This document shows positions 24,405-33,533 of a DNA stretch of 64,000 nt, in pieces. Every line of letters begins with the position of its first letter. The stretch's first letter is position 1. Location of the stretch: positions 4,402,001-4,466,000 of the forward strand of contig NZ_PEBF01000001.1 in the NCBI RefSeq assembly GCF_002742625.1. Direction: 5' to 3'. The position numbers and the translations under genes are program-made. The notes beneath the pieces are model-generated. The model was not told where the DNA came from. It made no database searches and saw only the letters and a program-made list of their open reading frames with translations. Origin of the DNA: Caulobacter sp. FWC2. Its GTDB lineage: Bacteria > Pseudomonadota > Alphaproteobacteria > Caulobacterales > Caulobacteraceae.

Positions 24405-25841
24405 ATGTGGCGAACCCTGCTTCTCGGCCTGCTCCTGACCGGCCTCACGACCTTGGCCCGCGCCGCCGACCTGCCGTGGGAGGCCTGTCAGGGCGCCATG
24501 GGTCCGGCCGGTCCCGTCTTGACCGACTGCCGTCCGGTCCAGGATTTCGTCGATCCCCAGGGTCGGGCGCTGTGGATCCGCGCGCGCCTCGCCGCGCCGA
24601 CCGACACCCGGCCGCACGCGCTCTACGTGGCCGGCGTCGCCTCGTCCGAGGTCTGGCTGAACGGCCAGCGCCTGGGGGCCAATGGCCGCCCCGGCGATGC
24701 GGCGCGGGACGAGATCCCCGGGCGCTACCAGGCGGTGTTTCCGATCCGCGAGACCCTGTGGCGTCCCGGCGCCAACAGCCTGGTGCTGCGCCTGTCGTCG
24801 TTCCACGGCGGCCTGCGGTTCGACCGGCCGATGAGCGCTCTGAGGGTGATGCCCTATCCCTATCCGCGGCGCACCGCCCTGCTGGCGATCACCTTCGTGG
24901 CGGCCGGCGCCCTGCTGGCGGCGGCGTTCGGCTTTGGCGTCATCCACGCCATGCGCCGCACCGGGTCCAGCCTGATCCTGGCCGCGATGGCCGGGGTCGC
25001 GGCCTCCCAGGCCATCGTCGAGAGCCTGAGGTCGCTGTTCGACTATCCCTATCCGCTGCACGCCTGGCGGATGAGCGCCATCTGGGGGCTGGCCGCCGCC
25101 TTCGCGGTCCTGCTGGTGACCTATGTCGCCGGACGCTTCTTGCCCCGGGCGCGCGGCTTGATGATTGGCCTGGCCTTGGGCGTGGTCGGCGCCACGGCCC
25201 TGCTGCCGGGCTTCGACGTCAAGACGGCCTGGGCGCTGATCCTGGGCGTGGCGCTCGCCGCCGCGCCGGCCGCCGCGGGCGTGCGGGCGCGTCTGCCGGG
25301 CGCGCGGCTGACCCTGGCCTATCTGGCGCTGTTCCTGGCCCTGGCCCTGGGCTTCCCCGAATGGCTGGCCGACTTCTCCTACTTCCTGCTCGCCGCGGTG
25401 CTGGTGCTGCCCCTGCTGATGGTCGAGGTGGTGCGGCTGGGCCGCGACGACCGGGGCCGCGAGGCCGCCCTGACCCGCGCCGCCAGCCAGCCCGACCGCC
25501 TGACCGTGGCCTCGGCGCGTGGCGTCGAGCTGGCGCCGCTCGCCGAGATCCTCGCCGTGGTCGGGGCCGACGACTATGTCGAACTGCGGATGGCGGGCGG
25601 CCGCAGCCTGCTGCACGCCGCGCGCCTGGACGGCCTGACGAGCCAGCTGCCGGCCAATTTCCTGCGGATCCACCGGTCGGTGATCGCCAATCTGGCCCAC
25701 GTCCAGCGGCTGGAACGCGACGGGGACCGGTGGCGGCTGCACCTGCGCGAAGGCCCGCCCCTGCCCGTCAGCCGCTCGCGCCAACCCGCCCTGCGCGAGG
25801 CCCTGGACGCGCCGCCGCCGACCGCCAAGGCGACGGTTTAG
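24405..25841 (+). CDS. membrane-anchored LytTR-family transcriptional regulator
   Basis: 478 residues. A signal peptide (first about 20) is followed by an extracytoplasmic beta-sandwich-like domain (residues 25-150; ALYVAGVASSEVWLNGQRLGAN, WRPGANSLVLRLSSF) reminiscent of 7TMR-DISM or galactose-binding sensor domains. About seven transmembrane helices follow (155-350), and the cytoplasmic C-terminus is a LytTR DNA-binding domain (about 375-465; ILAVVGADDYVELRM, FLRIHRSVIANLAHV). It would therefore bind DNA while membrane-anchored, a one-component system. Targets may include the downstream permease. It diverges from the peptidase-like gene. Confidence 0.82.
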   Translation: MWRTLLLGLLLTGLTTLARAADLPWEACQGAMGPAGPVLTDCRPVQDFVDPQGRALWIRARLAAPTDTRPHALYVAGVASSEVWLNGQRLGANGRPGDAARDEIPGRYQAVFPIRETLWRPGANSLVLRLSSFHGGLRFDRPMSALRVMPYPYPRRTALLAITFVAAGALLAAAFGFGVIHAMRRTGSSLILAAMAGVAASQAIVESLRSLFDYPYPLHAWRMSAIWGLAAAFAVLLVTYVAGRFLPRARGLMIGLALGVVGATALLPGFDVKTAWALILGVALAAAPAAAGVRARLPGARLTLAYLALFLALALGFPEWLADFSYFLLAAVLVLPLLMVEVVRLGRDDRGREAALTRAASQPDRLTVASARGVELAPLAEILAVVGADDYVELRMAGGRSLLHAARLDGLTSQLPANFLRIHRSVIANLAHVQRLERDGDRWRLHLREGPPLPVSRSRQPALREALDAPPPTAKATV

Positions 25842-25856
25842 CCGACGACGGAGGAT

Positions 25857-25883
25857 CGTCTTCGGTATCGCGCCCCGAAGACG
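25857..25883. other. stem-loop between LytTR gene and permease
   Basis: CGTCTTCGG/CCGAAGACG, 9 bp with a 9-nt loop, in the 60-bp gap. No T-run follows, so it is not a clear terminator. It could be a LytTR operator or an mRNA-processing hairpin. The gap is too short to contain a TPP riboswitch. Confidence 0.45.
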
Positions 25884-25901
25884 ACCTGCTAAAGCGGATC
25901 C

Positions 25902-27164
25902 ATGGCCGAACTTCACGACACCTACGATCCCCTGACCCCCGTGCCGGAAGCGCGCCGGGTCTTCCGCGCCCAGGACGCCTTTTCGCTGTGGTTCAGCCTG
26001 GGCATCGGCCTGCTGGTGCTGCAGGCCGGCGCGTTCCTGGTTCCCGGCCTCAGCCTGGGCATGGCCCTGGCGGCGATCGTCACCGGCTCGGTGCTGGGCG
26101 CCCTGCTGCTGGCCGCCGCCGGCGTGGTCGGCAGTGATACCGGCCTCTCCGCCGTCGGCACGCTGCGGCTGGCTCTGGGCGCGCGCGGCGCGGCGGTTCC
26201 GGCCGCGCTCAACGCCATCCAGCTGACCGGCTGGGGCGCGTTCGAGATCATCGCCATGCGCGACAGCGCCGACGCCCTGGCCAAGCAGACCTTCGGCTTT
26301 TCCAACCCGATGATCTGGACCCTGGCGTTCGGGATCCTGGCGACCTTCCTGGCCATCCAGGGGCCGGTGTCGTTCGTGCGCCGCTTCCTGCGCGCCTGGG
26401 GCCTGTGGCTGCTGCTGGCCGGCGCCGGCTGGCTGAGCTGGCGGCTGCTGGCCGAGCACGACCTTTCCGCCCTGCTGGCCAAGGCCGGCACCGGCGAGAT
26501 GAGCTTCGGGGCCGGGGTCGACCTGGTGGTGGCCATGCCGCTGTCGTGGCTGCCGCTGATCGCCGACTACACCCGTTTCGGCCGCACCAGCGGCGGCATG
26601 TTCAAGGGCGCGGCGGCCGGCTACGTCCTGGCCAATATCTGGTTCATGGCCCTGGGCGCAGCCTACGCTCTAGCCTCCGGCGGCGGCGAGAGCCTGCTGC
26701 TGACGGCCCTGGCGGCCAGCGGCGGCGGGATCGCCCTGCTGCTGATCGTCATCGACGAGACCGACAACACCTTCGCCGACATCCATTCGGCCGCCGTCTC
26801 GACCGCGACCCTGGTCCCCGCCAAGCCGGCCAACCTGGCCCTGGCTTTCGGCGCGCTGTGCACGACTATCGCCCTGTTCGCGCCGATCACCCAGTACGAG
26901 GGCTTCCTGCTGCTGATCGGCTCGGTGTTTGCCCCGCTGTTCGGCGTGCTGCTGACCGACCACTTCGTCCTGCGCCGCCGAGCGGTCTCCACGGCCCAGG
27001 GCGGCGTGAACCTGCCGGGCTTGCTGGCCTGGGCGATCGGCATCGCCGCCTATCAAGGCTTGAGCCGCCTGGCGCCGGACCTCGGCGCGACCCTGCCCAG
27101 CTTCGTGGCGGCGGGGGTGGTCTATCTGGGGCTGAAGCGGGTTTGGGGCGGTCAGGCGGGCTAG
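25902..27164 (+). CDS. NCS1-family permease, putative hydroxymethylpyrimidine transporter (CytX-like)
   Basis: 420-residue inner-membrane protein with about 12 hydrophobic helices. It resembles the cytosine/purine/thiamine-precursor (NCS1) family: WFSLGIGLLVLQAGAFLVPGL near the start, the helix-6 segment MPLSWLPLIADYTRFGR and the DETDNTFADIHSAAVS segment. The CytX-like branch is predicted to take up HMP for thiamine synthesis, which would fit thiD at 45.9 kb, but a nucleobase substrate is possible. ATG at 25902; the ribosome-binding site is weak. Confidence 0.75.
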   Translation: MAELHDTYDPLTPVPEARRVFRAQDAFSLWFSLGIGLLVLQAGAFLVPGLSLGMALAAIVTGSVLGALLLAAAGVVGSDTGLSAVGTLRLALGARGAAVPAALNAIQLTGWGAFEIIAMRDSADALAKQTFGFSNPMIWTLAFGILATFLAIQGPVSFVRRFLRAWGLWLLLAGAGWLSWRLLAEHDLSALLAKAGTGEMSFGAGVDLVVAMPLSWLPLIADYTRFGRTSGGMFKGAAAGYVLANIWFMALGAAYALASGGGESLLLTALAASGGGIALLLIVIDETDNTFADIHSAAVSTATLVPAKPANLALAFGALCTTIALFAPITQYEGFLLLIGSVFAPLFGVLLTDHFVLRRRAVSTAQGGVNLPGLLAWAIGIAAYQGLSRLAPDLGATLPSFVAAGVVYLGLKRVWGGQAG

Positions 27165-27252
27165 ATCGTCACCTCTCTTTGACATGCCACAATGCGCTGC
27201 CGCCGCCGCCGCTCAAGGCTGTCCTGGACAGCGACGGCGAAGGACAAAGCGA

Positions 27253-27747
27253 ATGACCATGCCGACCAGCCCGGTAAGAAGGTTGCCTCGGCATCCGGCC
27301 GCCCTGCAGATGCTTCTACGCAGGTGGCACGCCTACATAGGCATGATCATCGCGCCCACGGTCCTGCTCTTCGCGACGACGGGCGTGCTGCAGATTTACG
27401 AGTTGCACGAGGCCCATCCCGGCTATGCGCCGCCGGCGATCGTGGCCAAGCTGGGGGTGCTGCACAAGAAGCAGCTCTATCGCGAAGGGCGTCGTCCCCC
27501 GTCGAAGCCATCCACAAAGCCCGCGACGGGACTGGCCCCGGCCGCCTCGCCTCCGGTGGCCAAGGCTCAGCGGCTTCCGACAACCTTGCTGAAGGCCTTC
27601 TTCGCCCTGGCGTCGGTCGGCCTGGTCATCTCGACGATCACCGGCGTCTGGATGACCCTGCGCCAACCGTTGCGCCGCATGCGCCATGTCCTGCTGCTGG
27701 TGGCCGGGACGGTCGTTCCCCTAGTCCTGTCCTGCCTTAGCCGATAG
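27253..27747 (+). CDS. PepSY-associated transmembrane protein
   Basis: 164 residues. LLRRWHAYIGMIIAPTVLLFATTGVLQIYELHE is the first membrane helix and its characteristic flank of the PepSY_TM_like_2 group. A Pro-rich soluble loop (residues 75-115) and two more helices (FALASVGLVISTITGVWMTL and the hydrophobic C-terminus) follow. The family is linked to membrane-bound redox or peptidase regulation, but function is not established. The ATG at 27253 has AGGA upstream. It converges on dnaE2. Confidence 0.78.
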   Translation: MTMPTSPVRRLPRHPAALQMLLRRWHAYIGMIIAPTVLLFATTGVLQIYELHEAHPGYAPPAIVAKLGVLHKKQLYREGRRPPSKPSTKPATGLAPAASPPVAKAQRLPTTLLKAFFALASVGLVISTITGVWMTLRQPLRRMRHVLLLVAGTVVPLVLSCLSR

Positions 27748-27769
27748 GCGGCGACATCACCTGCCTCGG

Positions 27770-30700
27770 CTAATGGAAATCCCGGCTCCTCAATAACCGG
27801 CCCGACACCTTCTGCCGCACGCGCGGGGCCGGCGCGCCCGGCTCGTCGCGCAGGGTGGAGAGGTGCGCCGACAGGTCGGTGAAGCTCTCGGCCACCACGT
27901 GGATGACGTTCTCGGCCCTTTGCACCCGGCCATGGACGACCAGGAACGAGGCGGTCATCACCACATTGCGGTCGGCCTCGAAGCGGTCCTTCCAGACCAC
28001 CGCATTGGCCACGCCGGTCTCGTCCTCCAGGGTGACGAACACCACGCCCTTGGCCGTGCCCGGCCGCTGGCGGATCAGGACCAGCCCCGCCACCGACACC
28101 TTGCGGCCGTCCTTCAGGGTCAGCAGCTGCTCGGCCGTGATCACCCCGCGCCGGGTCAGCATGGCGCGGTAGAAGCTCAACGGATGGTCCTTCAGCGACA
28201 GGCTGGTGGTGCGATAGTCCTCGGCCACCTCCTGCGGCTGGCCCATGACCGGCAGCGCCGCGCGCGCCTCGAACAGCGGTAGCCCGGCCAGCAAAGGCGC
28301 GCGCACAGGCGCCTTGTGCTCGCCCTTCAACCCCTTGACCGCCCACAGCGCCTCGCGGCGGGTCAGCCCGACCGAGGCGAAGGCGTCAGCCTCGGCCAGC
28401 AGCTCCAGCGCCCGTTGCGGCACGCCGCCCTGCGCGAACTCGCCGGGGGTGCGGGCGCCTTCGGTGCGGGCGTGAACCAGGGTTTCGATATCGGCCGCCT
28501 TCAGGCCCTTGATCTGGCGGAAGCCCAGGCGGACGGCCTTCCAGCGAGGGCGGTTCTGGTCGTTGGCGATCTTGTCGGCGCGCGGCCTGAACCGGCCAGC
28601 CCCCTCCACCGCTTCGCGGTCCCCCTCCCCCATGAAGGGGGAGGAAGACGTCTTGCGCGCCTCCAGCGTGCAGTCCCAGTCGCTGGCCAGGATGTCCGGC
28701 GCCAGCACCTCCACCCCATGCTCGCGCGCGTCGCGGACCAGCTGGGCCGGCTGGTAGAAGCCCATGGGCTGTGAGTTGATCAGCGCCGCGCAGAACACGT
28801 CCGGCCACGCCCATTTGATCCAGGCCGAGACGTAAACGAGCTTGGCGAAACTGGCCGCGTGGCTCTCCGGGAAGCCGTAGTGGCCGAAGCCCTCGATCTG
28901 CTTGAAGCACCGCTCGGCGAAGTCGCGCTGGTAGCCGCGCGCCGCCATGCCCTCGACGAACTTGTCGCGGTACTCGGCCGGCGTGCCCAGGTTGCGGAAG
29001 GTGGCCATGGCCTTGCGCAGGCCGTCGGCCTCGTCGGGCGTGAACTTGGCCGCCTCGATGGCCAGGCTCATGGCCTGCTCCTGGAACAGCGGCACGCCAT
29101 AGGTGTTGCCGAGGATCTCCCTCAGCTCGTTCTCGGGGCCGTGCTCGGGCGAGGGCGCGGGCCATTCGACAGGCTCGATCCCGCTCCGGCGCTTCAGGTA
29201 CGGATGGACCATGTCGCCCTGGATCGGACCGGGCCGGACGATCGCCACCTCGATCACCAGGTCGTAGAACCGCCGGGGTTTCAGGCGCGGCAGCATCGAC
29301 ATCTGGGCCCGGCTCTCCACCTGGAAGACGCCCACGCTGTCGGCGACGCACAGCATGTCATAGACGCCCGGCAGCTCGACCGGGACATCGGCCAGGTCGA
29401 CGATCGGCTCGCCGTGATCGGCCCGCAGCATGCCGAAGGCCCGCTGGATGGCGGTCAGCATGCCCAGCGCCAGGATGTCGACCTTCATCAGCTTCAGGCT
29501 GTCGATGTCGTCCTTGTCCCACTCGATGAAGGTGCGGTCGGCCATGGCCGCATTGCCGATCGGCACGGTCTCGTCCAGCCGCCGCTTGGTCAGGACGAAG
29601 CCGCCGACGTGCTGCGACAGGTGGCGTGGGAAGCCCATCAGCTCGGTCGCCAGGGTCACCGCGCGGGCGATCTCCGGCGCTTCGGGGTCCAGACCCGCAT
29701 TGCGCAGATGCTCCTCGGGCAGGCCCGAACCCCAGCTGCCCCAGACCGTGCCGGCCAGCAGGTTGGTGACGTCCTCGGTCAGGCCCAGGGCCTTGCCGAC
29801 ATCGCGGATGGCGCTGCGCGGGCGGTAGTGGATCACCGTCCCGCAGATGGCGGCGTACTCCCGGCCATAGCGACGGTAGATGTACTGCATCACCTCCTCG
29901 CGCCGCTCGTGCTCGAAGTCGACGTCGATGTCCGGCGGCTCGCCGCGGTTCTCGGAGATGAAGCGGGTGAACAGCAGCCGGTGCTCGGTCGGATCGATCG
30001 CCGTCACACCCAGGCAGAAGCAGACCGAGGAATTGGCCGCCGACCCGCGCCCCTGGCACAGGATGCCCATGCGACGGGCCTCGCGCACGATGTCGTGCAC
30101 GGTGATGAAGTAGTTGGGATAGTCCATCTTGGCGATCAGCCGCAGCTCTTCCTTCAGCTGCAGGGCCACCTTCTCCGGCACGCCGGCGGGATAGCGCCAA
30201 GCCGCGCCGGACCAGGTGAGATCGCTCAGGTGCTCCATCGCCGTCTTGCCGGCCGGCACGGGCTCGTCGGGATATTCCTCGTCGAGCTGGCCGAGGTCGA
30301 AGCCGATCCGCTCGACGATCTCGACCGTCCGCTCGACCGCGCGCGGCCAGCGGTCGAACAGGCGCGCCATCTCGGCCGGCGACTTGATGTGGCGCTCGGC
30401 ATTGGCCTCGAGGTGGAAGCCGGCCTGCTGGATCGTGCAGTGCTCGCGCACGCAGGTGATGACGTCCTGCAACGGCCGCCGCTCGGGGCCGTGGTAGAGA
30501 ACGTCGTTGGTCGCCACGATCGGCGCGCCGGCCTCGCGGCCCAGATCGTCCAGGCGCGAGAGACGCTTGAGGTCCTGGGCGGCATAGGCCCGGCTGGCCG
30601 CCAGCCAGGATCGCCCGCGCAGGTCGCCGGCCATGCGGGAGAGGTCGCGCTCGAAGGCCGCGTTCAGATCCTTTGGCGGGATGAGCAGCCCGATCTGGCC

Positions 30701-31051
30701 GTCCGAATGGTCCAGGAAATCCGGCCAGGACAGGTGGCACTCACCCTTCCCGGCCCGTCGCTGGCCCAGCGTCAGCAGCCGCGTCAGCCGGCCGAAGGCC
30801 TCGCGGTCGGTCGGGTAGCAGAGCAGGCTGGGCATGCCGTCCATGAAGTCCAGTCGGCAGCCGCTCAGCACCCGGACATTGCGCGTCTTGGCCGCCGTCC
30901 AGGCGCGTACGATCCCGGCCAGGCTGTTGCGGTCGGTGACGCCGATGGCGGAAAGGCCCAGCGCCTCGGCGGCGATGACCAGCTCCTCTGCGTGCGAGGC
31001 GCCCCGCAGGAACGAGAAGTTGGTGGTGGTCTGGAGCTCGGCATAGGCCAT
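27770..31051 (-). CDS. dnaE2: error-prone DNA polymerase DnaE2
   Basis: 1093-residue C-family polymerase that does translesion synthesis with ImuA and ImuB during the SOS response. The N-terminal PHP domain ([25 protein letters not shown]), the acidic active-site segment [15 protein letters not shown], the palm and fingers ([12 protein letters not shown]) and a C-terminal OB fold are visible. Odd point: residues around 800-825 ([19 protein letters not shown]) are encoded by a palindromic genomic repeat inserted in frame before the [11 protein letters not shown] segment. The start at 31051 relies on a Shine-Dalgarno that belongs to another repeat and lies in a hairpin. Third gene of imuA-imuB-dnaE2. 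Confidence 0.96.
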   Translation of the reverse strand: MAYAELQTTTNFSFLRGASHAEELVIAAEALGLSAIGVTDRNSLAGIVRAWTAAKTRNVRVLSGCRLDFMDGMPSLLCYPTDREAFGRLTRLLTLGQRRAGKGECHLSWPDFLDHSDGQIGLLIPPKDLNAAFERDLSRMAGDLRGRSWLAASRAYAAQDLKRLSRLDDLGREAGAPIVATNDVLYHGPERRPLQDVITCVREHCTIQQAGFHLEANAERHIKSPAEMARLFDRWPRAVERTVEIVERIGFDLGQLDEEYPDEPVPAGKTAMEHLSDLTWSGAAWRYPAGVPEKVALQLKEELRLIAKMDYPNYFITVHDIVREARRMGILCQGRGSAANSSVCFCLGVTAIDPTEHRLLFTRFISENRGEPPDIDVDFEHERREEVMQYIYRRYGREYAAICGTVIHYRPRSAIRDVGKALGLTEDVTNLLAGTVWGSWGSGLPEEHLRNAGLDPEAPEIARAVTLATELMGFPRHLSQHVGGFVLTKRRLDETVPIGNAAMADRTFIEWDKDDIDSLKLMKVDILALGMLTAIQRAFGMLRADHGEPIVDLADVPVELPGVYDMLCVADSVGVFQVESRAQMSMLPRLKPRRFYDLVIEVAIVRPGPIQGDMVHPYLKRRSGIEPVEWPAPSPEHGPENELREILGNTYGVPLFQEQAMSLAIEAAKFTPDEADGLRKAMATFRNLGTPAEYRDKFVEGMAARGYQRDFAERCFKQIEGFGHYGFPESHAASFAKLVYVSAWIKWAWPDVFCAALINSQPMGFYQPAQLVRDAREHGVEVLAPDILASDWDCTLEARKTSSSPFMGEGDREAVEGAGRFRPRADKIANDQNRPRWKAVRLGFRQIKGLKAADIETLVHARTEGARTPGEFAQGGVPQRALELLAEADAFASVGLTRREALWAVKGLKGEHKAPVRAPLLAGLPLFEARAALPVMGQPQEVAEDYRTTSLSLKDHPLSFYRAMLTRRGVITAEQLLTLKDGRKVSVAGLVLIRQRPGTAKGVVFVTLEDETGVANAVVWKDRFEADRNVVMTASFLVVHGRVQRAENVIHVVAESFTDLSAHLSTLRDEPGAPAPRVRQKVSGRLLRSRDFH
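28596..28649. repeat. palindromic repeat half-element inside dnaE2
   Basis: AGCCCCCTCC, then a CGCTTCGCGG mini-hairpin, then CCTCCCCCATGAAGGGGGAGG (a perfect stem around ATGAA). This matches the first half of the intergenic repeat at 39647-39750. It keeps the dnaE2 frame and encodes about 18 residues. Confidence 0.75.
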
Positions 31052-31053
31052 CA

Positions 31054-31173
31054 GATCCTCCCCCGTATGCGGGGGAGGTGTCGGCGGAGCCGACGGAGGG
31101 GGCGAGCTGGAAGCCGGCCGCGCTGGCCCCCTCCGGCCCTCTGGGCCACCTCCCCCGCGAGCGGGGGAGGATC
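31054..31173. repeat. palindromic repeat between imuB and dnaE2
   Basis: Two outer hairpins, CCTCCCCCG/CGGGGGAGG (31057-31078) and CCTCCCCCGC/GCGGGGGAGG (about 31149-31170), flank GTCGGCGGAGCCGAC and GGCCCTCTGGGCC type mini-hairpins. The ends GATCCTCCCCC...GGGGGAGGATC are themselves inverted. The hairpin nearest dnaE2 contains its Shine-Dalgarno. Confidence 0.85.
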
Positions 31174-31183
31174 TTCCGGGACG

Positions 31184-32722
31184 CTATCCAAACAGGCCAT
31201 GGATCCACCACTTCGGGGCCTCGTCGCCGCCGAACAGCCCTTGCCTGAAGATCCAGAAGCGCCCGCCCGCATCGTCCTCGACCCGGTAGTAGTCGCGGAT
31301 CTTGCCGGGGCCGGTATCGGTCTCGCCGACGCCGGCGCGCCACCATTCCTGGCCGATGCGTTCGGGACCTTCGGCCCGGCGGACACGGTGCGGACGGCCG
31401 CGCCAGGTGAACAGGCGCGGCGGATAGTCAGGCAGTTCAGCGGCGATGGCGACGATCGCCTCCGGACGCTTGAACAGCCGCACCGGGCGTGGGCGGTCGG
31501 GGTCCCAGCCCGTCGCCGGCATCGGGTCGAGCGGGGCGTTGCGGATCACCGAGCGCTCGGGCACGTGGCTGGCATAGGGATCGGCGCGCCAGACGCGGGT
31601 CTCGCCCAGGCGATTGACGAGGCGGTCGACCAGGGGCGCCAGGGTCTCGTCGAGACTGGTCCCGGTCTCGGCGTCGAGCCGGTCCTGCGCCGCCGCCAGA
31701 GGCTCGACGGCGGCGGCGTGGACGGTGACCACCTCGATGCCGAAGCCGGGGTCGACCATGTCCAGCTTGGGAACCATCAGCTTGGTCAGCCGCCTGGCGT
31801 CGCGGCCGATGCGGGCCAGGCCTGCGCGGATCGGATAGGCCTGGCCGTCCAGGCGGTGGAACACGACCTCGAAGCGCTTGGCCCCGCGCCCCTCGGCCTC
31901 CAGCCGCTGACAGATCAGGGCCAGGGCGTCGCCGGTCACGCGGGCCAGATCCTCGGGCGCGCTGATCGGCTCGAAGAAGGCCAGGCGGTCGAACCACGGC
32001 GTGGCCGGGCGGCGGAAGCTCAGGGCCTCGGCCGCCATGCCCAGGGCCTGGTCGAGGCGCAGGGTCAAGGCGAGGCCAAAGCGCTTGGCCAGCTGGGCGC
32101 GCGGCAGGGCGAACAGCTGGCCGACCCGGTGCAGGCCCAGGCGGGGCAGCTGGGCCTCGGCGGCGTCCTCCAGCCGCAGGGCCGCGACGGGCAGGCCCGC
32201 AATCGCCGCGCGCTGCTCGCCCGGCGCGACGAGGGCCAGGTCGTCTCCGAAGCGGGCAAGAGCCCAGGCCGCCCCGGCCGTGTCGGCGATCGCGGCGCGG
32301 GCCGGCACGCCCCAGCGGGCCAGCCGGCCGACGAGGTCGACCAGCATGTCGCCCTCCCCGCCCCACAGGTGGTCGGTCCCGGTGATGTCCAGGAACAGGC
32401 CGTCGCTCCCGTCGATCGCCACGGCCGGCGAGAAGCGCACGCACCAGTCGCACAGGGCTTCCAGCGCCGCGCGGTCGGCGGCCGGGTCGTGGTCGAAGGT
32501 CACGAGGTTGGGCACGAGCGCCATGGCGTCGGCGGCCTTCTGGCCGGGGCCAAGGGCAAGGGCGCGGGCAGCCTCGTCGACGGCGACGAGGCGCCGGGTC
32601 CCGCCTTCCGTGGCCAGCAGGGCGAACGGGGGCGCTTCAGCCGACGTGTCGTAGCCCGGGTTCCGCCGGCGCCACGTCGTGATCGGCCAGTTGGGACACC
32701 AGACGGAAAGGATGCGGGCCAT
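31184..32722 (-). CDS. imuB: ImuB, inactive Y-family polymerase of the mutasome
   Basis: 512 residues related to DinB/UmuC. ImuB bridges DnaE2 to the beta clamp. The N-terminus MARILSVWCPNWPITTWRRR lacks the Asp-x-Asp of active Y polymerases, as known for ImuB. Palm/finger and little-finger regions follow (GLPVAALRLEDAAEAQLPRLG; FQVVFH-like FEVVFHRLDG), with a C-terminal extension ending RFWIFRQGLFGGDEAPKWWIHGLFG that is typical of ImuB. The ATG at 32722 falls inside the end of imuA, so the two overlap by 86 bp in different frames. Cotranscribed with imuA and dnaE2. Confidence 0.94.
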   Translation of the reverse strand: MARILSVWCPNWPITTWRRRNPGYDTSAEAPPFALLATEGGTRRLVAVDEAARALALGPGQKAADAMALVPNLVTFDHDPAADRAALEALCDWCVRFSPAVAIDGSDGLFLDITGTDHLWGGEGDMLVDLVGRLARWGVPARAAIADTAGAAWALARFGDDLALVAPGEQRAAIAGLPVAALRLEDAAEAQLPRLGLHRVGQLFALPRAQLAKRFGLALTLRLDQALGMAAEALSFRRPATPWFDRLAFFEPISAPEDLARVTGDALALICQRLEAEGRGAKRFEVVFHRLDGQAYPIRAGLARIGRDARRLTKLMVPKLDMVDPGFGIEVVTVHAAAVEPLAAAQDRLDAETGTSLDETLAPLVDRLVNRLGETRVWRADPYASHVPERSVIRNAPLDPMPATGWDPDRPRPVRLFKRPEAIVAIAAELPDYPPRLFTWRGRPHRVRRAEGPERIGQEWWRAGVGETDTGPGKIRDYYRVEDDAGGRFWIFRQGLFGGDEAPKWWIHGLFG

Positions 32723-33419
32723 GGCCGGCCTCCTGTGCTTCCAAGATCCAGGCGCCGGGACGTCCGCCCCGGCACCGTTCCAGTTCGACCCGCCAGCGTG
32801 GAGGGCCAAGGCCGATGTCGTCCGCCGGCGGCGGGGTCGGCGACGGCCCGATCCGCCAGCGGCTGAACGAGGCCGAGCCGGACACCGCCTGGCCCTGCCC
32901 CGCCCGGCCGCCATACGGTCTTCGGTGCAGCACCACCCCGAGGCCGCCCCGCTTCTCGCAGGCCAGCTGCAGGCGGCGGCCGGCGGTCAGGTCCGGAGCC
33001 TCGGCCTCGCCGACAGCGGCGGCGACCCCTTGAGTGGACAGCGCGTCCTCCAGCACCGACAGGGTCTCGGCCTCGTCGCGGGTGCGGACCTGGATCAACC
33101 GCTCGGTCGGGAAGCCCAGGCCGAACAGACCGGGCGCGAACAGGTCGCTGCGCCGGGCGATCCAGACGATGGCGCCCGTCTTCACCAACGGCCGCAGCAG
33201 CAGGCCGACGAAGGCGGCGGGGGCCGCCCCGGTCTCGCTCTCCAGTCCCGCGCCCGTCACCTCGTGCCAACCGCCCAGCGGCAGGCCGCCGCCCGGAAAG
33301 CACCCGTCGATGGCCGGTTCCCCGAACGGCAGGACGGGATTCGGAGTCCGAGTCCCCGCTTCGATCGCGGCGATCCGGCCTCTGAGGGCCGCAAGACGCG
33401 CCTCGCGCGAGCCGGCCAT
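32637..33419 (-). CDS. imuA: ImuA, SOS mutagenesis accessory protein
   Basis: 260-residue RecA/SulA-like protein, first gene of the mutagenesis operon. Recognisable segments are FGEPAIDGCFPGGGLPLGGWHEVTG, GAIVWIARRSDLFAPGLFGLGF and the C-terminal WRVELERCRGGRPGAWILEA followed by HPFRLVSQLADH. No canonical Walker A is seen, consistent with the family. The AAGGAG site is 7 bases before the ATG at 33419, and a LexA box lies 13 bp upstream of the start. Its last 29 codons overlap imuB. Confidence 0.92.
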   Translation of the reverse strand: MAGSREARLAALRGRIAAIEAGTRTPNPVLPFGEPAIDGCFPGGGLPLGGWHEVTGAGLESETGAAPAAFVGLLLRPLVKTGAIVWIARRSDLFAPGLFGLGFPTERLIQVRTRDEAETLSVLEDALSTQGVAAAVGEAEAPDLTAGRRLQLACEKRGGLGVVLHRRPYGGRAGQGQAVSGSASFSRWRIGPSPTPPPADDIGLGPPRWRVELERCRGGRPGAWILEAQEAGHGPHPFRLVSQLADHDVAPAEPGLRHVG

Positions 33420-33431
33420 TCCACACTCCTT

Positions 33432-33446
33432 GTTCCACTTTTGTTC
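33432..33446. promoter_or_regulatory. LexA box of the imuA-imuB-dnaE2 operon
   Basis: GTTC-N7-GTTC is an exact match to the alphaproteobacterial LexA consensus, written GTTCCACTTTTGTTC on the plus strand. It lies 12-27 bp upstream of the imuA ATG and would block the promoter until LexA is cleaved after DNA damage. The divergent carboxylase gene begins 87 bp away and could also be affected. Confidence 0.93.
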
Positions 33447-33533
33447 TGATCTTGTGAAGGGGGAGAGTCAAGCCTTGGAGAGTCGGGCGGGACCGGCCAA
33501 AGTGTCTCAAACGGCCGTATGAAGAGAGCCTCC

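Noticed and set aside
27770..31051. dnaE2 as a pseudogene because of its repeat insertion
   Set aside because: The frame stays open and catalytic motifs on both sides are intact.
28859..32866. Very long plus-strand open frame opposite imuB and dnaE2
   Set aside because: High-GC antisense shadow; low-complexity Gly/Arg/Ala/His composition with no domain, while the opposite strand encodes ImuB and DnaE2.
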